From contig NZ_CP036273.1 in assembly GCF_007747215.1 (NCBI RefSeq), positions 2,526,322-2,590,321 of the forward strand: a stretch of DNA of 64,000 nt. The letters run 5' to 3'. A model generated the notes under the pieces. The model was not told the origin of the DNA and searched no databases. It saw only the letters and a list, made by a program, of their open reading frames with translations. The stretch comes from Urbifossiella limnaea. GTDB lineage: Bacteria; Planctomycetota; Planctomycetia; Gemmatales; Gemmataceae. Shown here piece after piece: positions 8,844 through 19,300 of this stretch. The first letter of the stretch is position 1; each line of letters opens with the position of its first letter. The position numbers were made by a program, and so were the translations under genes.

Positions 8844-9698
8844 TCAGTCCGCCGCCCAGTAGCGGACGATGCACCACAGCGCCTGGAAGGCGTCCTTCAG
8901 CCCGATCTTCTTCCCCTCCTCGTACGTCCGGCCGCTGTAGCTGATCGGCACCTCGTAGATCCGCCACCGGCTGCCGTCCGCCTTCTTCTTGGCGATCTTC
9001 GCCGTCACCTCCGGCTCGAACCCGAACCGGTCGCTCTTGAGGTTCAGGCTCTGAATCACCTCGCGGCGGAACACCTTGTAGCACGTCTCCATGTCGGTCA
9101 GGTTCAGGTTGGTGAACATGTTCGACAGCAGCGTCAGCCCCTTGTTCGCCACCGAGTGCCAGTAGTACAGCACCCGGTGCTGCTCGCCGATGAACCGCGA
9201 CCCGATGACCACGTCGGCCCGGTTCTCGACAATCGGCTGGATCAACTTCGGGAACTCGGCCGGGTCGTACTCCCAGTCGGCGTCCTGCACGATCACCAGG
9301 TCGCCGGTGCAGTGCTTGAACCCCTCGCGGAGTGCGGCCCCCTTGCCCATGTTTTTCGGCTGGTGGAACACGCGGACGTTGTCGTACCGCTCCTCCAGCT
9401 GCTTCAGGATGGCCGGCGTGCCGTCGGTGGACTGGTCGTTGATGAGGATCAGTTCCTTCGGGATCGGCACGACCTGCACCCGCCGCACGAGCTCGGCCAG
9501 CCACCGCTCCTCGTTGTAGACGGGGATGACGACCGAGAGCTTGAACCCGGCGGGGAGCGGGAAGATGCCGATCTGCCGGCACGGGCCTTCGCCGAGGAGT
9601 TTGTGGAGGAACGCCACCCGCGCCTCGCGGTCGGCGGGGAGCCGGTCGAGAATCTGGGTCAGCCCGGTTTCCTGCGTGTTCGATTCCGTCATGGTCAT
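8844..9698 (-). CDS. family 2 glycosyltransferase (dolichol-phosphate mannosyltransferase-like)
   Basis: A 284-residue cytoplasmic GT-A enzyme. After about 45 variable residues come the nucleotide-sugar signatures [30 protein letters not shown] and the metal-binding DAD in [23 protein letters not shown] and the [10 protein letters not shown] segment are typical of the DPM1-like clade, which moves a sugar from a nucleotide donor to a polyprenyl phosphate. There is no C-terminal membrane segment, as in soluble DPM1. Two close ATG codons (9698 and 9692) could start it. The neighbours do not point to a particular glycan. Confidence 0.88.
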   Translation of the reverse strand: MTMTESNTQETGLTQILDRLPADREARVAFLHKLLGEGPCRQIGIFPLPAGFKLSVVIPVYNEERWLAELVRRVQVVPIPKELILINDQSTDGTPAILKQLEERYDNVRVFHQPKNMGKGAALREGFKHCTGDLVIVQDADWEYDPAEFPKLIQPIVENRADVVIGSRFIGEQHRVLYYWHSVANKGLTLLSNMFTNLNLTDMETCYKVFRREVIQSLNLKSDRFGFEPEVTAKIAKKKADGSRWRIYEVPISYSGRTYEEGKKIGLKDAFQALWCIVRYWAAD

Positions 9699-9802
9699 GC
9701 CTGAGTCCCTGGCGGGCGTCGTGTGGCGGGGCGAGGGCGTCGAATTATGGGTTATCGCCGCACGGCGAGCAACCCGAACCGGAGTCGTCTTAGAATGCCC
9801 GG

Positions 9803-10936
9803 ATGGAACGGCACCCGGACGTGGCGGTGGTGGGCGGCGGCATCGTCGGCCTGACCGCGGCGTATGAGCTGGCGAAGGCAGGGTTTACGGTCGAAGTGCT
9901 AGACCGTGGCCCGCTCGGCGCCGAGGCGTCGTGGGCGGGTGCGGGTATCATCCCGCCGGGGAATCCGGAGCGCGCCGCGACCCCCATCGACACGCTGCGG
10001 GCGCTCGGCTCCGTCGGGATGCCACGGCTCGCGGAGGAGCTGCGCGAGCGGACTGGCATCGACACCGGCTACCGCCGCTGCGGCGGGATCGAGTTCCTGC
10101 ACGCCGCCGACCGCGACGTAATCGACCTGTGGGAGGCTGAAAGACTCCCGTACGAGCGGCTGACGCAGGGGGAATTGGCGGTGCGGGAGCCCGCGGCCGG
10201 CGGCTTCCCCGGCGAGCCGTACCTGCTGCCGACCTGCGCCCAGGTGCGGAACCCGTGGCACGTCCGCGCTCTGATCGAAGCCTGCGGGCGGTTGGGCGTG
10301 CGCCTGCGACCCGACACACCCGTCGATGGTTGGACGTACTCGGGGAAGCGCGTCACCGGCGTGCGCCTGTCGCGCGGCGAGACGGTGACGGCGGAAGCGT
10401 GCGTCCTCGCGGCGGGGGCGTGGAGCGAATCCTTCCTCGAACCGCTCGGCCACGCGCCCGGGGTGCATCCGGTGCGCGGGCAGATCGTCCTGTTCCGCCA
10501 GCCGACGCCGTCCATCGAGCGCGTACTGATGACGGGGAAGCGGTACTTCGTGCCGCGCGCCGACGGCCGCGTGCTGGTCGGTTCGACGGAGGAACCCGAG
10601 GCCGGGTTCGTAAAGTGGTCGACGGCCGGCGGAGTCGCCGATCTACTCGCCTTCACGACGAACCTGATCCCGGCGTGGGCCGACGCCGAGGTCGAGAAGA
10701 CGTGGGCGGGCCTACGCCCGGGCTCGGCCGACGGCCTACCCTATCTCGGGCGGGTGCCCGGGTGGGAGGGCGTGCTCGTAGCCACTGGTCACTTCCGCGC
10801 CGGGGTGCAACTGTCGGTCGGCACGGCTCGCGTACTCGTGGAGCTGCTGACTGGGAAGTCGCCGAGCGTGCCGGTGTCGGCGTTCGCGCTCGACCGCACG
10901 CCGGATCAGACGACGCGGCCGGCATTCCGCTCTTAA
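9803..10936 (+). CDS. thiO: glycine oxidase ThiO-like FAD-dependent oxidoreductase
   Basis: A 377-residue DAO-family flavoenzyme. The FAD loop [19 protein letters not shown] is at residues 8-26, [14 protein letters not shown] follows, [14 protein letters not shown] lies mid-protein and the C-terminal [17 protein letters not shown] contacts the flavin. The GHFRxG pattern and the length match glycine oxidase ThiO, which makes dehydroglycine for the thiazole half of thiamine. No other thi gene is in the window, so another D-amino acid or sarcosine-like substrate remains possible. It is transcribed divergently from the glycosyltransferase gene across about 100 bases. Confidence 0.78.
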   Translation: MERHPDVAVVGGGIVGLTAAYELAKAGFTVEVLDRGPLGAEASWAGAGIIPPGNPERAATPIDTLRALGSVGMPRLAEELRERTGIDTGYRRCGGIEFLHAADRDVIDLWEAERLPYERLTQGELAVREPAAGGFPGEPYLLPTCAQVRNPWHVRALIEACGRLGVRLRPDTPVDGWTYSGKRVTGVRLSRGETVTAEACVLAAGAWSESFLEPLGHAPGVHPVRGQIVLFRQPTPSIERVLMTGKRYFVPRADGRVLVGSTEEPEAGFVKWSTAGGVADLLAFTTNLIPAWADAEVEKTWAGLRPGSADGLPYLGRVPGWEGVLVATGHFRAGVQLSVGTARVLVELLTGKSPSVPVSAFALDRTPDQTTRPAFRS

Positions 10937-11024
10937 CCGGGCGAACCGGCGGCGTCGCCGCCGGGTGTGGACGGTATTCACCTACGCGCCGCCACCCGGC
11001 GGCTGACGCCGCCGGTTCGCCCGG
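10937..11024. repeat. long inverted repeat between thiO and the GTPase gene
   Basis: The left arm (10937-10967) begins at the base after the thiO stop codon and matches the reverse complement of 10993-11024 except for one inserted base, around a 25-base spacer. Both flanking genes run rightward. It may end thiO transcription or be a dispersed palindromic element. Confidence 0.65.
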
Positions 11025-11060
11025 CTTGAAACTCCTGGCGCGAAACTCGAAACTGTGCCC

Positions 11061-12857
11061 ATGCAATCCCCCGACACCCGGGCGGCGGTCGGCGAACTGG
11101 CCGCGGACCTCGGCTGGCTCGAAGACCACTGCCGCGCCCAGCCCGGCCTCGCCGACCACGCCGGCAGTCTCCGCCTCGCCTCCGCGCTCACGCGCAACGT
11201 CCTCGGCCCGTTCCTCGAAGACCAGCCGGCCCGGCCGCTCCACGTCGCCGTCGTCGGCGGTGCCGGCGCCGGCAAGAGCACGGTCGTCAACTTCCTGTGC
11301 GGTTCCGTCGTCGCGGAAGCCAACCCGCAGGCCGGCTTCACCCGCCACCCGACGGCGTTTCTACCGGCGAGCGGGGCGGCGCTCCCGAGCACGGTCGGCT
11401 TCCTCGGCCCGCTGCGCCGCGTCAGCGAGTCGAAGCCCGCCGACCTCGACGAGGACGTGTACCAGGTCCGCCGCCTGCAACCCGGCGCGGGCGCCGACGC
11501 ACTCGCCGACTTCGTCGTCTGGGACTGCCCCGACATGACGACGTGGGCGAGCAGCGGCTACGTCGCGCGGCTGATGGAGGTCGCCGCGCTGGCCGATGTC
11601 GTGGTGTACGTCGCGTCCGACGAGCGCTACAACGACGAGGTTCCGACGCAGTTCCTGCACCTGGCGGTGAGAGCCGGCAAGGCGGTGGTGTGCGTCCTCA
11701 CCAAGATGCGCGAGGCCGACGCGCCGGCGATGGTGGAGCACTTCCGGCAGGAGGTGCTGGGTCGCCTCCCGCCGCTCCCGGGCGGAGCTCAACCGGCCGT
11801 GCAGGTGGTGCCGTTCCCGCAAATGCCGCCCGACGTGCGCAACGACCCGGCCGGGGCCGGCGCCAAGCGCCGCGTCCAGCTACTCAACCAGATTCTCGTG
11901 CAGTGCGAGTCGGTCGAGGCGAGCCGCGCCCGCACCGTGACTAACGCGGCACGCTTCCTCGCCTCCGCGGGGGTTGGCCTGCTCGACGTGGCGCGACGCG
12001 ACCTCGCCGAGTTCGAGGCGTGGAAGGGGGCCGTGCAGGACGGCCGGCTCGCGTTCGAGGACCGCTACCGCAACGAGTACCTGAGCGGCGAGCAGTTCCG
12101 CCGCTTCGACCGGTACCGCGAGCGGCTGGTGGAGCTCGTCGAGTTGCCCGGCGCCGGCCGGGTGTGGGGCAACGTGATGTGGGTCCTCCGCGCCCCGTAC
12201 CGCTGGGGCCGTGACACACTGACGCGACTCATCGTGCGGCCCGAGGTGTTCAACCTGTCCGAGAAGACCGTCCTCGACGCGGCCCTCCTCGGCTGGCTCG
12301 ACGGGCTGCGTGCCGAGGCCCTGAAACGGGCGGCGTCGCACCCGGTGTGGAAGGCGGCGGCGCGCGGCTTCGACGGCCCGTTGTCGGCCGAGGCGCGAGA
12401 CCGCTTTCATCACGCGTTCCGCACCTTCGAACTGAAGGAGACCGACGACCTCGAGACGACCGGCCGGCAGCTGGTCGCCCACCTCGAAGGAAACCCGGCG
12501 CTGCTGTACGGCCTCCGCGGTGGGAAACTGGCCGCGGACGCGGCCGTGGTCGGCGCCGCGGTGTGGTTCACGTGGCCGCCGGGGTGGGTGTTGCTCCTGT
12601 TAGTCCCGCTCGGCGTGTCGGCGACGCACCAGGCCGCGGAACTCGCCGCCCGCGGCGCGGCGGAGGCGGCCAGGCTAAAGGTGCGGAACCACCGCGAATC
12701 GCTGATGACGGAGACGCTTACGGCGCCGCTGGCAGTGTGGCTGGCCGACTGGCCTGCGACCGGCGGCACCGCGTTCGAGAAACTGCAACAAGTGTTAGGG
12801 CGGGTGCCGCAGCTGATCCGGCTACTGGAAGCGCAGGTGTCGGCCAAGCTGAAATGA
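11061..12857 (+). CDS. dynamin-like / Era-type GTPase with membrane hairpin
   Basis: A 598-residue protein. The P-loop GGAGAGKST is near residues 66-74, a G3-like DCPDM near 156 and a G4-like TKMREAD near 216, so residues 60-270 form a TRAFAC-class GTPase domain. A helical region follows, and near residue 500 the hydrophobic run AAVVGAAVWFTWPPGWVLLL continues into a second short hydrophobic stretch, fitting a membrane hairpin. The layout recalls bacterial dynamin-like and YcjX/DUF697-type proteins that act on membranes. ATG 11061 is preferred over GTG 11055. It stands alone between two inverted repeats. The function is inferred only. Confidence 0.7.
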   Translation: MQSPDTRAAVGELAADLGWLEDHCRAQPGLADHAGSLRLASALTRNVLGPFLEDQPARPLHVAVVGGAGAGKSTVVNFLCGSVVAEANPQAGFTRHPTAFLPASGAALPSTVGFLGPLRRVSESKPADLDEDVYQVRRLQPGAGADALADFVVWDCPDMTTWASSGYVARLMEVAALADVVVYVASDERYNDEVPTQFLHLAVRAGKAVVCVLTKMREADAPAMVEHFRQEVLGRLPPLPGGAQPAVQVVPFPQMPPDVRNDPAGAGAKRRVQLLNQILVQCESVEASRARTVTNAARFLASAGVGLLDVARRDLAEFEAWKGAVQDGRLAFEDRYRNEYLSGEQFRRFDRYRERLVELVELPGAGRVWGNVMWVLRAPYRWGRDTLTRLIVRPEVFNLSEKTVLDAALLGWLDGLRAEALKRAASHPVWKAAARGFDGPLSAEARDRFHHAFRTFELKETDDLETTGRQLVAHLEGNPALLYGLRGGKLAADAAVVGAAVWFTWPPGWVLLLLVPLGVSATHQAAELAARGAAEAARLKVRNHRESLMTETLTAPLAVWLADWPATGGTAFEKLQQVLGRVPQLIRLLEAQVSAKLK

Positions 12858-12862
12858 GTCAC

Positions 12863-12902
12863 CGCTTGCGGCGTAGCGACACGTCGCTACGCCGCAAGCG
12901 GC
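12863..12902. terminator. 19-bp perfect hairpin, repeat family B copy 1
   Basis: Arms 12863-12881 and 12884-12902 are perfect reverse complements around two bases, placed between the stop of the rightward GTPase gene and the stop of the leftward response regulator. The outer 13 bases of each arm recur in the hairpin at 36090-36131, also between convergent genes. Confidence 0.7.
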
Positions 12903-12921
12903 GGACGAGAATCACCACCTC

Positions 12922-13611
12922 TTACCCGCGCTGCACCGCCTGGAACAACTCGCTCATCTTCATCCCCAGAGCCAGGCAGATGCGGTACAGCGTCTCGATC
13001 GACGCCGAGTTCTTCCCGAGCTCGATCTGGCTCAGGTAGCCGAGCGACACGCCGGTCCGGTCGCTCATGTTCGACAGCGTGAGGCCCAGCGCCTTGCGGC
13101 GCTCGCGGATGGCGTTGCCGAGGCTCTCGCGGAGCGCCGACTCGGTCATCCGCAGCAGCCCCTTCCCCTCCAGGCAGCGGAACACCACCTCACGCAGTTG
13201 GTCCACCTGGAACGGCTTCGTCAGGTAGTCGAACGTGCGAGCCCGCAGGCAGCTGAGGGCGCTGTCCACCGACGGGTAGCCGGTGACGACGACCACGTTG
13301 GCGTCCGGCTGCAACTCCCGCACCCAGGCGAACACCTGCTCCGCCTCGACGCCCGGCAGCACGTAGTCGAGGATGACCAGGTGGTACCGGCCGGCCCGCA
13401 GCGCCGACTCGACCAGCGCCGGGTCCGACACCGTGTCGATGACGAAGTCGCGGTTGGCCAGCGCCGACTTCATGACGGCGCAGGTAGGCGGGTCGTCGTC
13501 GATGACGAGAATACGGATGTCCCCGGACGACTGCAATTCGAGCAGCGGGGCGGCGGGGGCGCGGGCCGGTCGCGGCGTCTGAATCAGGCGGTCCTCAACG
13601 TCGAACGGCAT
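12922..13611 (-). CDS. response regulator with C-terminal XRE/Cro-type HTH
   Basis: A 229-residue protein. Residues 32-150 are a receiver domain with acidic pocket VIDDDP, phospho-acceptor Asp82 in LVILDYVLPG, Thr110 in VVVTGYPS and Lys132 in YLTKPF. Residues 163-226 are a Cro/C1-type helix-turn-helix: IRERRKALGLTLSNMSDRTG, VSLGYLSQIELGKNSASIET, LYRICLALGM. Receivers normally carry OmpR, NarL or Fis-type output domains; an XRE output is uncommon. It starts three bases after the kinase stop, so it is the partner of that kinase. No target operator can be assigned. Confidence 0.9.
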   Translation of the reverse strand: MPFDVEDRLIQTPRPARAPAAPLLELQSSGDIRILVIDDDPPTCAVMKSALANRDFVIDTVSDPALVESALRAGRYHLVILDYVLPGVEAEQVFAWVRELQPDANVVVVTGYPSVDSALSCLRARTFDYLTKPFQVDQLREVVFRCLEGKGLLRMTESALRESLGNAIRERRKALGLTLSNMSDRTGVSLGYLSQIELGKNSASIETLYRICLALGMKMSELFQAVQRG

Positions 13612-13614
13612 CGA

Positions 13615-14892
13615 TTAGCCTCGGCTGGTGGCGTGTGGGTGGGGCCGGACGGCGTCGGCGAGCGACGTGGGGTGGGCCGGCGGCGGAGTGGTCGACGCGA
13701 CGGGGGCACGGTGGGCGGCCAGGGGCAGCACCACGCGGGCCACGGTGCCCGAACCCGGCGGGGGGGCCGGGTCGAGCTGAACGCCCCCGCGGTGGGCGGA
13801 CAGGATGCGGAACGCCACCGCGAGCCCGAGCCCGCGGTGCCGGACCTTGGTCGTGAAGAACGGCTCGGCGATCAGGCGCCGCCGCACCTCCGGCTTGATG
13901 CCGGTCCCGGTGTCGGTGACGACTACGATCACGTGCGGCCCGGCCTCGGCCTTCCCGAGGTAGCCGCGGGCGTCGGCCGCACTGAGGTCGATCGCCCGCG
14001 CCGCGACGCGGACCAACCCGCCTTGCGGACACGCCTCGACGGCGTTCTCCAGCAGGTGCCCGAGGGCCGTCTGCAACAGCGCCGCCTCGACGGCGACGGC
14101 CGGCAGCCCACTCGGCAGGTCTTTCTCGAACCGCAGGTTCGGGTGCATCAGCGGCCGTAGGCGTGCTTCTTCGCGGCCGAGCGTGGCGACCACCGAGCCG
14201 GGGTTCGGCCGGGCGTGACCCGCGCGGCTGAGCGAGTGCAACTGCTGGGTGAACGCGATGCCGCGCTGCCCGACCTTGGCGATCTCGGCGACGAAGCTTT
14301 GGGCCTGTGACCCGGCCGGGAGCAGCGGCGCGGCCAGGTCGGAGTAGCCGATGATGCCGGTGAGGATGTTGTCGAAGTCGTGCGCCATCCGCCCGGCGAC
14401 GACGGCCGCGTCGGCGAGTCGCTGCTCGAGCCGGTCGGCATCTACCACCGGCCCGACGAGCGCGGCCGCGGCGGGCGAGCGCTCCAGCGCCTTGCCGGCG
14501 AGGGCGATGTACGCGTGGTCGGCGTCGCTCCACGTCTGCCCCGCGGCGCGCTCGGCCCACAGTACGGCTGGCACGCGGCCGGGGAACTGCACCGGGGCGT
14601 AAACGCGGCCCGCGGTGTGGGCAGTGGCGACGAAGGCCGTCGCCTCACCGCCTCGAAGGCGAGTCAGCACCTCGGGTAGTTCCTGCGGCAGTACGGCGTC
14701 CGACACGAAGCCGGTGGGGGCGACGCGGACGACGGCGGGGCCGGATTCCGCGGCCCAGACGAACCCGGCGGCGCGCCACCCGCAAGCCCGCACCCAACCG
14801 GCGAGGAGGGCGTCGAAGGCGGAGGGCTCAGCGGCGTCCTGCCACCAGCTCGGCAAATATGCCAGGGCGGCGGGAAAGCCGGGCGTGGTCAT
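13615..14892 (-). CDS. soluble histidine kinase
   Basis: A 425-residue kinase with no membrane segment. The first 140 residues resemble a GAF-type sensor domain (weak). The H-box GRMAHDFDNILTGIIGYSD places the phospho-acceptor at His171. The ATPase domain shows the N-box LLENAVEACPQGG, the G1 box DTGTGI, the F-box EPFFTTK and the G2 box RGLGLAVAFRI. It should phosphorylate the receiver encoded three bases downstream. With no transmembrane region it probably senses a cytoplasmic signal. A Pro/Thr/His-rich tail of about 30 residues ends the protein. Confidence 0.9.
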   Translation of the reverse strand: MTTPGFPAALAYLPSWWQDAAEPSAFDALLAGWVRACGWRAAGFVWAAESGPAVVRVAPTGFVSDAVLPQELPEVLTRLRGGEATAFVATAHTAGRVYAPVQFPGRVPAVLWAERAAGQTWSDADHAYIALAGKALERSPAAAALVGPVVDADRLEQRLADAAVVAGRMAHDFDNILTGIIGYSDLAAPLLPAGSQAQSFVAEIAKVGQRGIAFTQQLHSLSRAGHARPNPGSVVATLGREEARLRPLMHPNLRFEKDLPSGLPAVAVEAALLQTALGHLLENAVEACPQGGLVRVAARAIDLSAADARGYLGKAEAGPHVIVVVTDTGTGIKPEVRRRLIAEPFFTTKVRHRGLGLAVAFRILSAHRGGVQLDPAPPPGSGTVARVVLPLAAHRAPVASTTPPPAHPTSLADAVRPHPHATSRG

Positions 14893-14956
14893 GGGGTGCG
14901 TCTCCGGGCCGTCGCGGCCGCGTCACTTTGGCGTGGGCTGAATCGCCGGTTCAACT

Positions 14957-14986
14957 GGTATCTAGAACGGCGCCCTGCCAAGTCAA
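14957..14986 (-). promoter_or_regulatory. putative sigma70-type promoter of the kinase-regulator operon
   Basis: On the minus strand TTGACT (14986-14981) is followed after 18 bases by GATACC (14962-14957), about 65 bases before the kinase ATG. The -35 is strong and the -10 matches the consensus at only three positions. Confidence 0.35.
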
Positions 14987-15086
14987 CCGAAACGGTCTGT
15001 CGGGATGAGAATGGTCGCAACGGTTCTGACGGGGTCGAAGGGGAGGTTCCGACTTCGGATTCCACAGTTCAGAGTTGAGAAAGGGC

Positions 15087-15116
15087 GTGAAGCCCGCCGC
15101 GGCCGGCGGGCTTCAC
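15087..15116 (-). terminator. hairpin terminator after the HEAT-repeat gene
   Basis: A perfect 13-bp stem (15087-15099 with 15104-15116) closes a four-base loop, eight bases after the leftward stop at 15124. Confidence 0.7.
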
Positions 15117-15123
15117 GTGGGCC

Positions 15124-16263
15124 TCACTTCTTGGCCGGCTCCTTCGGCTCCACCTTCTTCTCGATCCGCCGCACCGCGGCGGCAGCGGCCTGCCGTACCT
15201 TCACCTGGGGGTCGCTCTGCCGCGCCCGCAGCGCGCCGGTGATGAGCGCGTCGCCCTTCGCGAGGGGGCCGAGCGCCCCCAATTCCTCGACGGCCGCGAG
15301 CCGCACCTCGAACTCCGGGTCGGCCTCCATCACCTTGACCACGTCGGCCGCCCGCGTCTTCAGCCCGTCGGGCCCGAGTACGGCCGCGAACGCCCGTAGC
15401 GCGTCCTCGCGCAGCGCCTTGTCCGGGTTCGCCGTCGCCGACTTTAGCAGCGGGTCGGCGGCGGCCTTCGCCGGCGGGCCGAACGAACCGAGCGTCCGCA
15501 CCGCGCCCGTTCGCGTCTCCGCGTCGGCGTCGGCGGTAGCGCCGGCGAGCATAGCCACGACCGCGTCCGATTTGTCGCCCAGAAGCTTGAGAGATCCGAC
15601 GACCTCGCGGCGGACCTCGACGTCGGGCTCACGTCCGAACCGGCCTGCGAGCGCGGCTGCGACGAACGACGGGTTGTCCGGCCCGACCCGGCCGAGCGCG
15701 AACACGGCCGCCTGCCGCACCGGCTTCTCCTTGTCGTCGAGCAGTGGCAACAGGTCGTCGGCCGAATCCTTCGCGTCCTTGCCGGCGCGGGCGAGTGCCT
15801 CCGCGGCCGCAACCTTCGCGGCCGGGTCGGGGTCTTTCAGGACGCCCGACAGCGGCTCGACGGCTTTCTTGGCCACGTCCGGGAAGCGGGATAGTGCGAC
15901 GGCCAACTCCTTGCGGACGGCCGCTTCTTTCTCCTCCGCGAACGCCGCGGACACCTCCTTGGCGAGCACCGCGGCGGTGTCGGGTGGGAGGCTGCCGAAC
16001 GTACGCACGCACTGGGCGCGGACGGCCGCGCTGGTGTCCACCTTCATGGATCGCACCAGGTCCGGCAGGGCGTCCTTGTGCTGGTGCTTGAGCCAGAGCG
16101 GCCCGAGTGCGGCGGCCGCCTGGGCGCGCTTGCGCGGGCTGGCGTCGTTGCGGAGGATGCTGAACCACTCCGAGGCCTTCTTGCCGTCCACCTCCGGGTC
16201 GCCGTCCTGCGCGGCGGCGATCGTGATCGTGAAGGCGACGAGCAGAAGGGCGGCGCGGCGCAT
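15124..16263 (-). CDS. secreted HEAT-repeat protein
   Basis: A 379-residue protein with signal peptide MRRAALLLVAFTITIAAAQ, followed by eight to ten HEAT-like repeats of about 35-40 residues. Clear units include KAVEPLSGVLKDPDPAAKVA, KPVRQAAVFALGRVGPDN, VEVRREVVGSLKLLGD and FEVRLAAVEELGALGP. The alpha-solenoid would offer a binding surface in the periplasm. Lysine-rich residues close the protein. Open frame upstream of 16263 does not extend the signal peptide, so that ATG is used. No enzymatic motif is present and the partner is unknown. Confidence 0.85.
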   Translation of the reverse strand: MRRAALLLVAFTITIAAAQDGDPEVDGKKASEWFSILRNDASPRKRAQAAAALGPLWLKHQHKDALPDLVRSMKVDTSAAVRAQCVRTFGSLPPDTAAVLAKEVSAAFAEEKEAAVRKELAVALSRFPDVAKKAVEPLSGVLKDPDPAAKVAAAEALARAGKDAKDSADDLLPLLDDKEKPVRQAAVFALGRVGPDNPSFVAAALAGRFGREPDVEVRREVVGSLKLLGDKSDAVVAMLAGATADADAETRTGAVRTLGSFGPPAKAAADPLLKSATANPDKALREDALRAFAAVLGPDGLKTRAADVVKVMEADPEFEVRLAAVEELGALGPLAKGDALITGALRARQSDPQVKVRQAAAAAVRRIEKKVEPKEPAKK

Positions 16264-16369
16264 GGCGGAACCTCCGGGGCCGGGTGCATGATAAGACGCC
16301 CGGCGGCAGGAGGGCAAACGGTTTTGGCGGGAGCGCCCGCGGCCCGACGCGAGCCGGCGGCGCTTCGCG

Positions 16370-19300
16370 TCAACTACACCCGCTGGTCGCCCCGCAGGTG
16401 TCGCACTTCGCGCACGCCCCGCTCCGCACCAGCGTCAGCTGGCCGCACTCGGAGCACGGGTCGCCCTCGTACCCCTTCGCGCGGGCCTGCCGAATCTTCT
16501 CCTCGCGCGAGTTCACCGCCGGCGCGTAGGCCGTCACCCGCGGCGGCGGGGCCGCGACCGGCGCCGCGACGACCGCCGGCTTCGCGCTGCCGTTCACGAC
16601 CGGCGCCGGCGCGGGTGCTGCCCCGGGCCGGGCGTGCGACGACCGCGGCGGCGCGAGCGACGACTTCGGCGACGCGGACTCCGCGGCGCTCACCGTCCGC
16701 GTGCTGACGACCTCCTCCGAGTCGAAGTCCGGGTCGTCCCCGTCGTCGTGGAGCGCGTCGGCCCGCAGGTCTTCGGGCAGCACGTGGGCCAGGTCCTTGC
16801 GGTCCAGGTACGTGATGGCCAGCTCCCGGAAGATGTAGTCGATGATCGACGTGGACATTTTGATGTACGGGTTCCCCTGCACGATCCCGTTCGGCTCGAA
16901 GCGGGTGAACAGGAAGGCGTCCACGTACTCCTCCAGCGGCACGCCGTGCTGCATGCCGAGGCTCACCGCGATGGCGAAGCAGTTCGTCATGCTGCGGAAC
17001 GCGGCCCCCTCCTTGTGCATGTCGATGAAGATCTCGCCGAGCGTGCCGTCCTCGTACTCGCCGGTGCGGATGTACATCTTGTGGTTGCCGATCCGCGCCT
17101 TCTGCGTGTACCCGGCCCGCCGGTCCGGCAGCCGCCGCCGCCGCGCGATGTAGCGGTGGACGATCTTCTCGGTGATCTTCTCCGCCGCCGCCACAGCCGC
17201 CGGCTTCGGCGCCTCCGCGACCACGACCGGTTCCGGCTCGGCCGTCACACTCGCCAGCAGCGCCGCCTCGGGCGAGTCGGCAACCGAGTTCAGCGGCTGG
17301 CTCAGCTTCGACCCGTCGCGGTACAGGGCGTTGGCCTTCGTCATCAACTGCCAGCTCAGCCAGTACGCCCGCTTCACCTCCTCGACGGTGGCGTCGTTCG
17401 GCATGTTGATGGTCTTGGAGATGGCCCCGCTGATGAACGGCTGCGCGGCCGCCATCATGCGGATGTGCGACTCCCACGACAGGAACCGCCGGCCGAGCCT
17501 CCCGCACTTGTTGGCGCAGTCGAAGATCGGGTAGTGGTCCGGCTTCAGGTGCGGCGCCCCCTCGATGGTCATCGTGCCGCAGACGAACGTGTTCGCCTCC
17601 TCGATCTGCTTGCGCGTGAAGCCGAGGTGCGTCAGCAGGTCGAACCCGGGGGCGTTCGCCACCGCTTCGGGAATCTTCAACACGTCGGTGAAGAGGGCGT
17701 CGCCCAGCGTCCAGCGGTTGAAGACGAACGGCAGCTCGAACGCGCCGTGGAGAGTCTCCTCGACCTTCAAAATGATCTCGTCGGTGAACCCCTTCGCCTT
17801 GAGGCTCGACGGGTTGATGTGCGGGCAGCCCTGGAGCGTGGCCGCGCCGCGGCAGTGGCGGACGATGTCGTCCACCTGCCACGGGGCGTACCCGAGCTTG
17901 ACGAGGGCCGGCGGCACCGACTGGTTGATGATCTTGAAGTACCCGCCGCCGGCGAGCTTCTTGAACTTCACCAGCGCGAAGTCCGGTTCGATGCCGGTGG
18001 TGTCGCAGTCCATGATGAGGCCGATGGTGCCGGTCGGCGCGACGACCGTGACCTGGGCGTTGCGGAAGCCGTGCCGCTCGCCCAGCTCCAGCATCCGGTC
18101 GCTCTCGAAGCGTGCGGCCGCCAACAGGTCCGGCGGGCAGTAGCGGGCGTCGATTCCGACGGGCGTGACGGTGAGCCCTTCGTACTCAGCCGGGGCCGCG
18201 TTGTACGCCGCGCGGCGGTGATTGCGGATCACCCGCAGCATCGCGTCCTTGTTCGCCTCGTAGCGGGGGAACGGCCCGACCTCGGCTGCAATCTCGGCGC
18301 TGGCGGCGTAGCTGCCGGCGTGCATGATCGCGGTGAGCGCCCCGCACTGCGCCCGGCCCTCGGCCGAGTCGTAGGGGATGCCCTGCACCATGAGCAGCGC
18401 GCCGAGGTTGGCGTACCCGAGTCCGAGGGTGCGGAAGTCGAACGACTTCCGCGCCACGCTAACGCTCGGGAACTGTGCCATGTACACGCTGACTTCGAGG
18501 ATCAGCGTCCAGACGCGGACGGCGTGGCGGTACGCCTCGGTGTCGAACTTGGCGGTCTTGGCGTCGTAGTACGTCAGCAGGTTGAGCGACGCGAGGTTGC
18601 ACGCCGTGTCGTCGAGGAAGGCGTACTCGGAGCACGGGTTCGTGGCGTTGATGCGGCCGTCGGCGGGGCAGGTGTGCCACTCGTTGAACGTGGTGTCGAA
18701 CTGCACGCCGGGGTCGGCACAGCTCCACGCCGCGTACGCGATCTGGTCCCACAGTTCGCGGGCCTTCATCGTCTTCTTCGCCCGCGGGGCGCGGCCCTCC
18801 TTCGCCGCCTTCTCCAACTCCGTCCGCCAGTACAAGTGCCACGGGCCGTCGGTCTCCACGGCCTTCATGAACTCGTTCGTGATCCGCACCGAGTTGTTAC
18901 TGTTCTGCCCGGACACCGTGTAGTACGCCTTCGAATTCCAGTCGGTGTCGTACTCCTCGACTTCGAGGTGCGTGAAGCCCTGCTTCGCCAGTTGCATCAC
19001 GCGGGCGATGTAGTTCTCCGGGATGAGCGCGACGCGGGAGTCGAGGATTGCCTGCTTCAGCGCCGGGTTCTTGGCCGGCTCGAACCGCTCCGCCGCGGTC
19101 GGGTGCGTGTGAATGGCCGTGAGCACCGCGTTGAGGTGCTTGTTCATCAGCCGCGACCCGGTGACGAGGTCCGCGACCTTCTGCTCCTCGGTCACCTTCC
19201 AGTTGACGAACTCCTCGATGTCCGGGTGGTCCAGGTCGAGGACGACCATCTTGGCCGCGCGCCGCGTCGTCCCGCCGCTCTTAATCGCCCCGGCGGCGCG

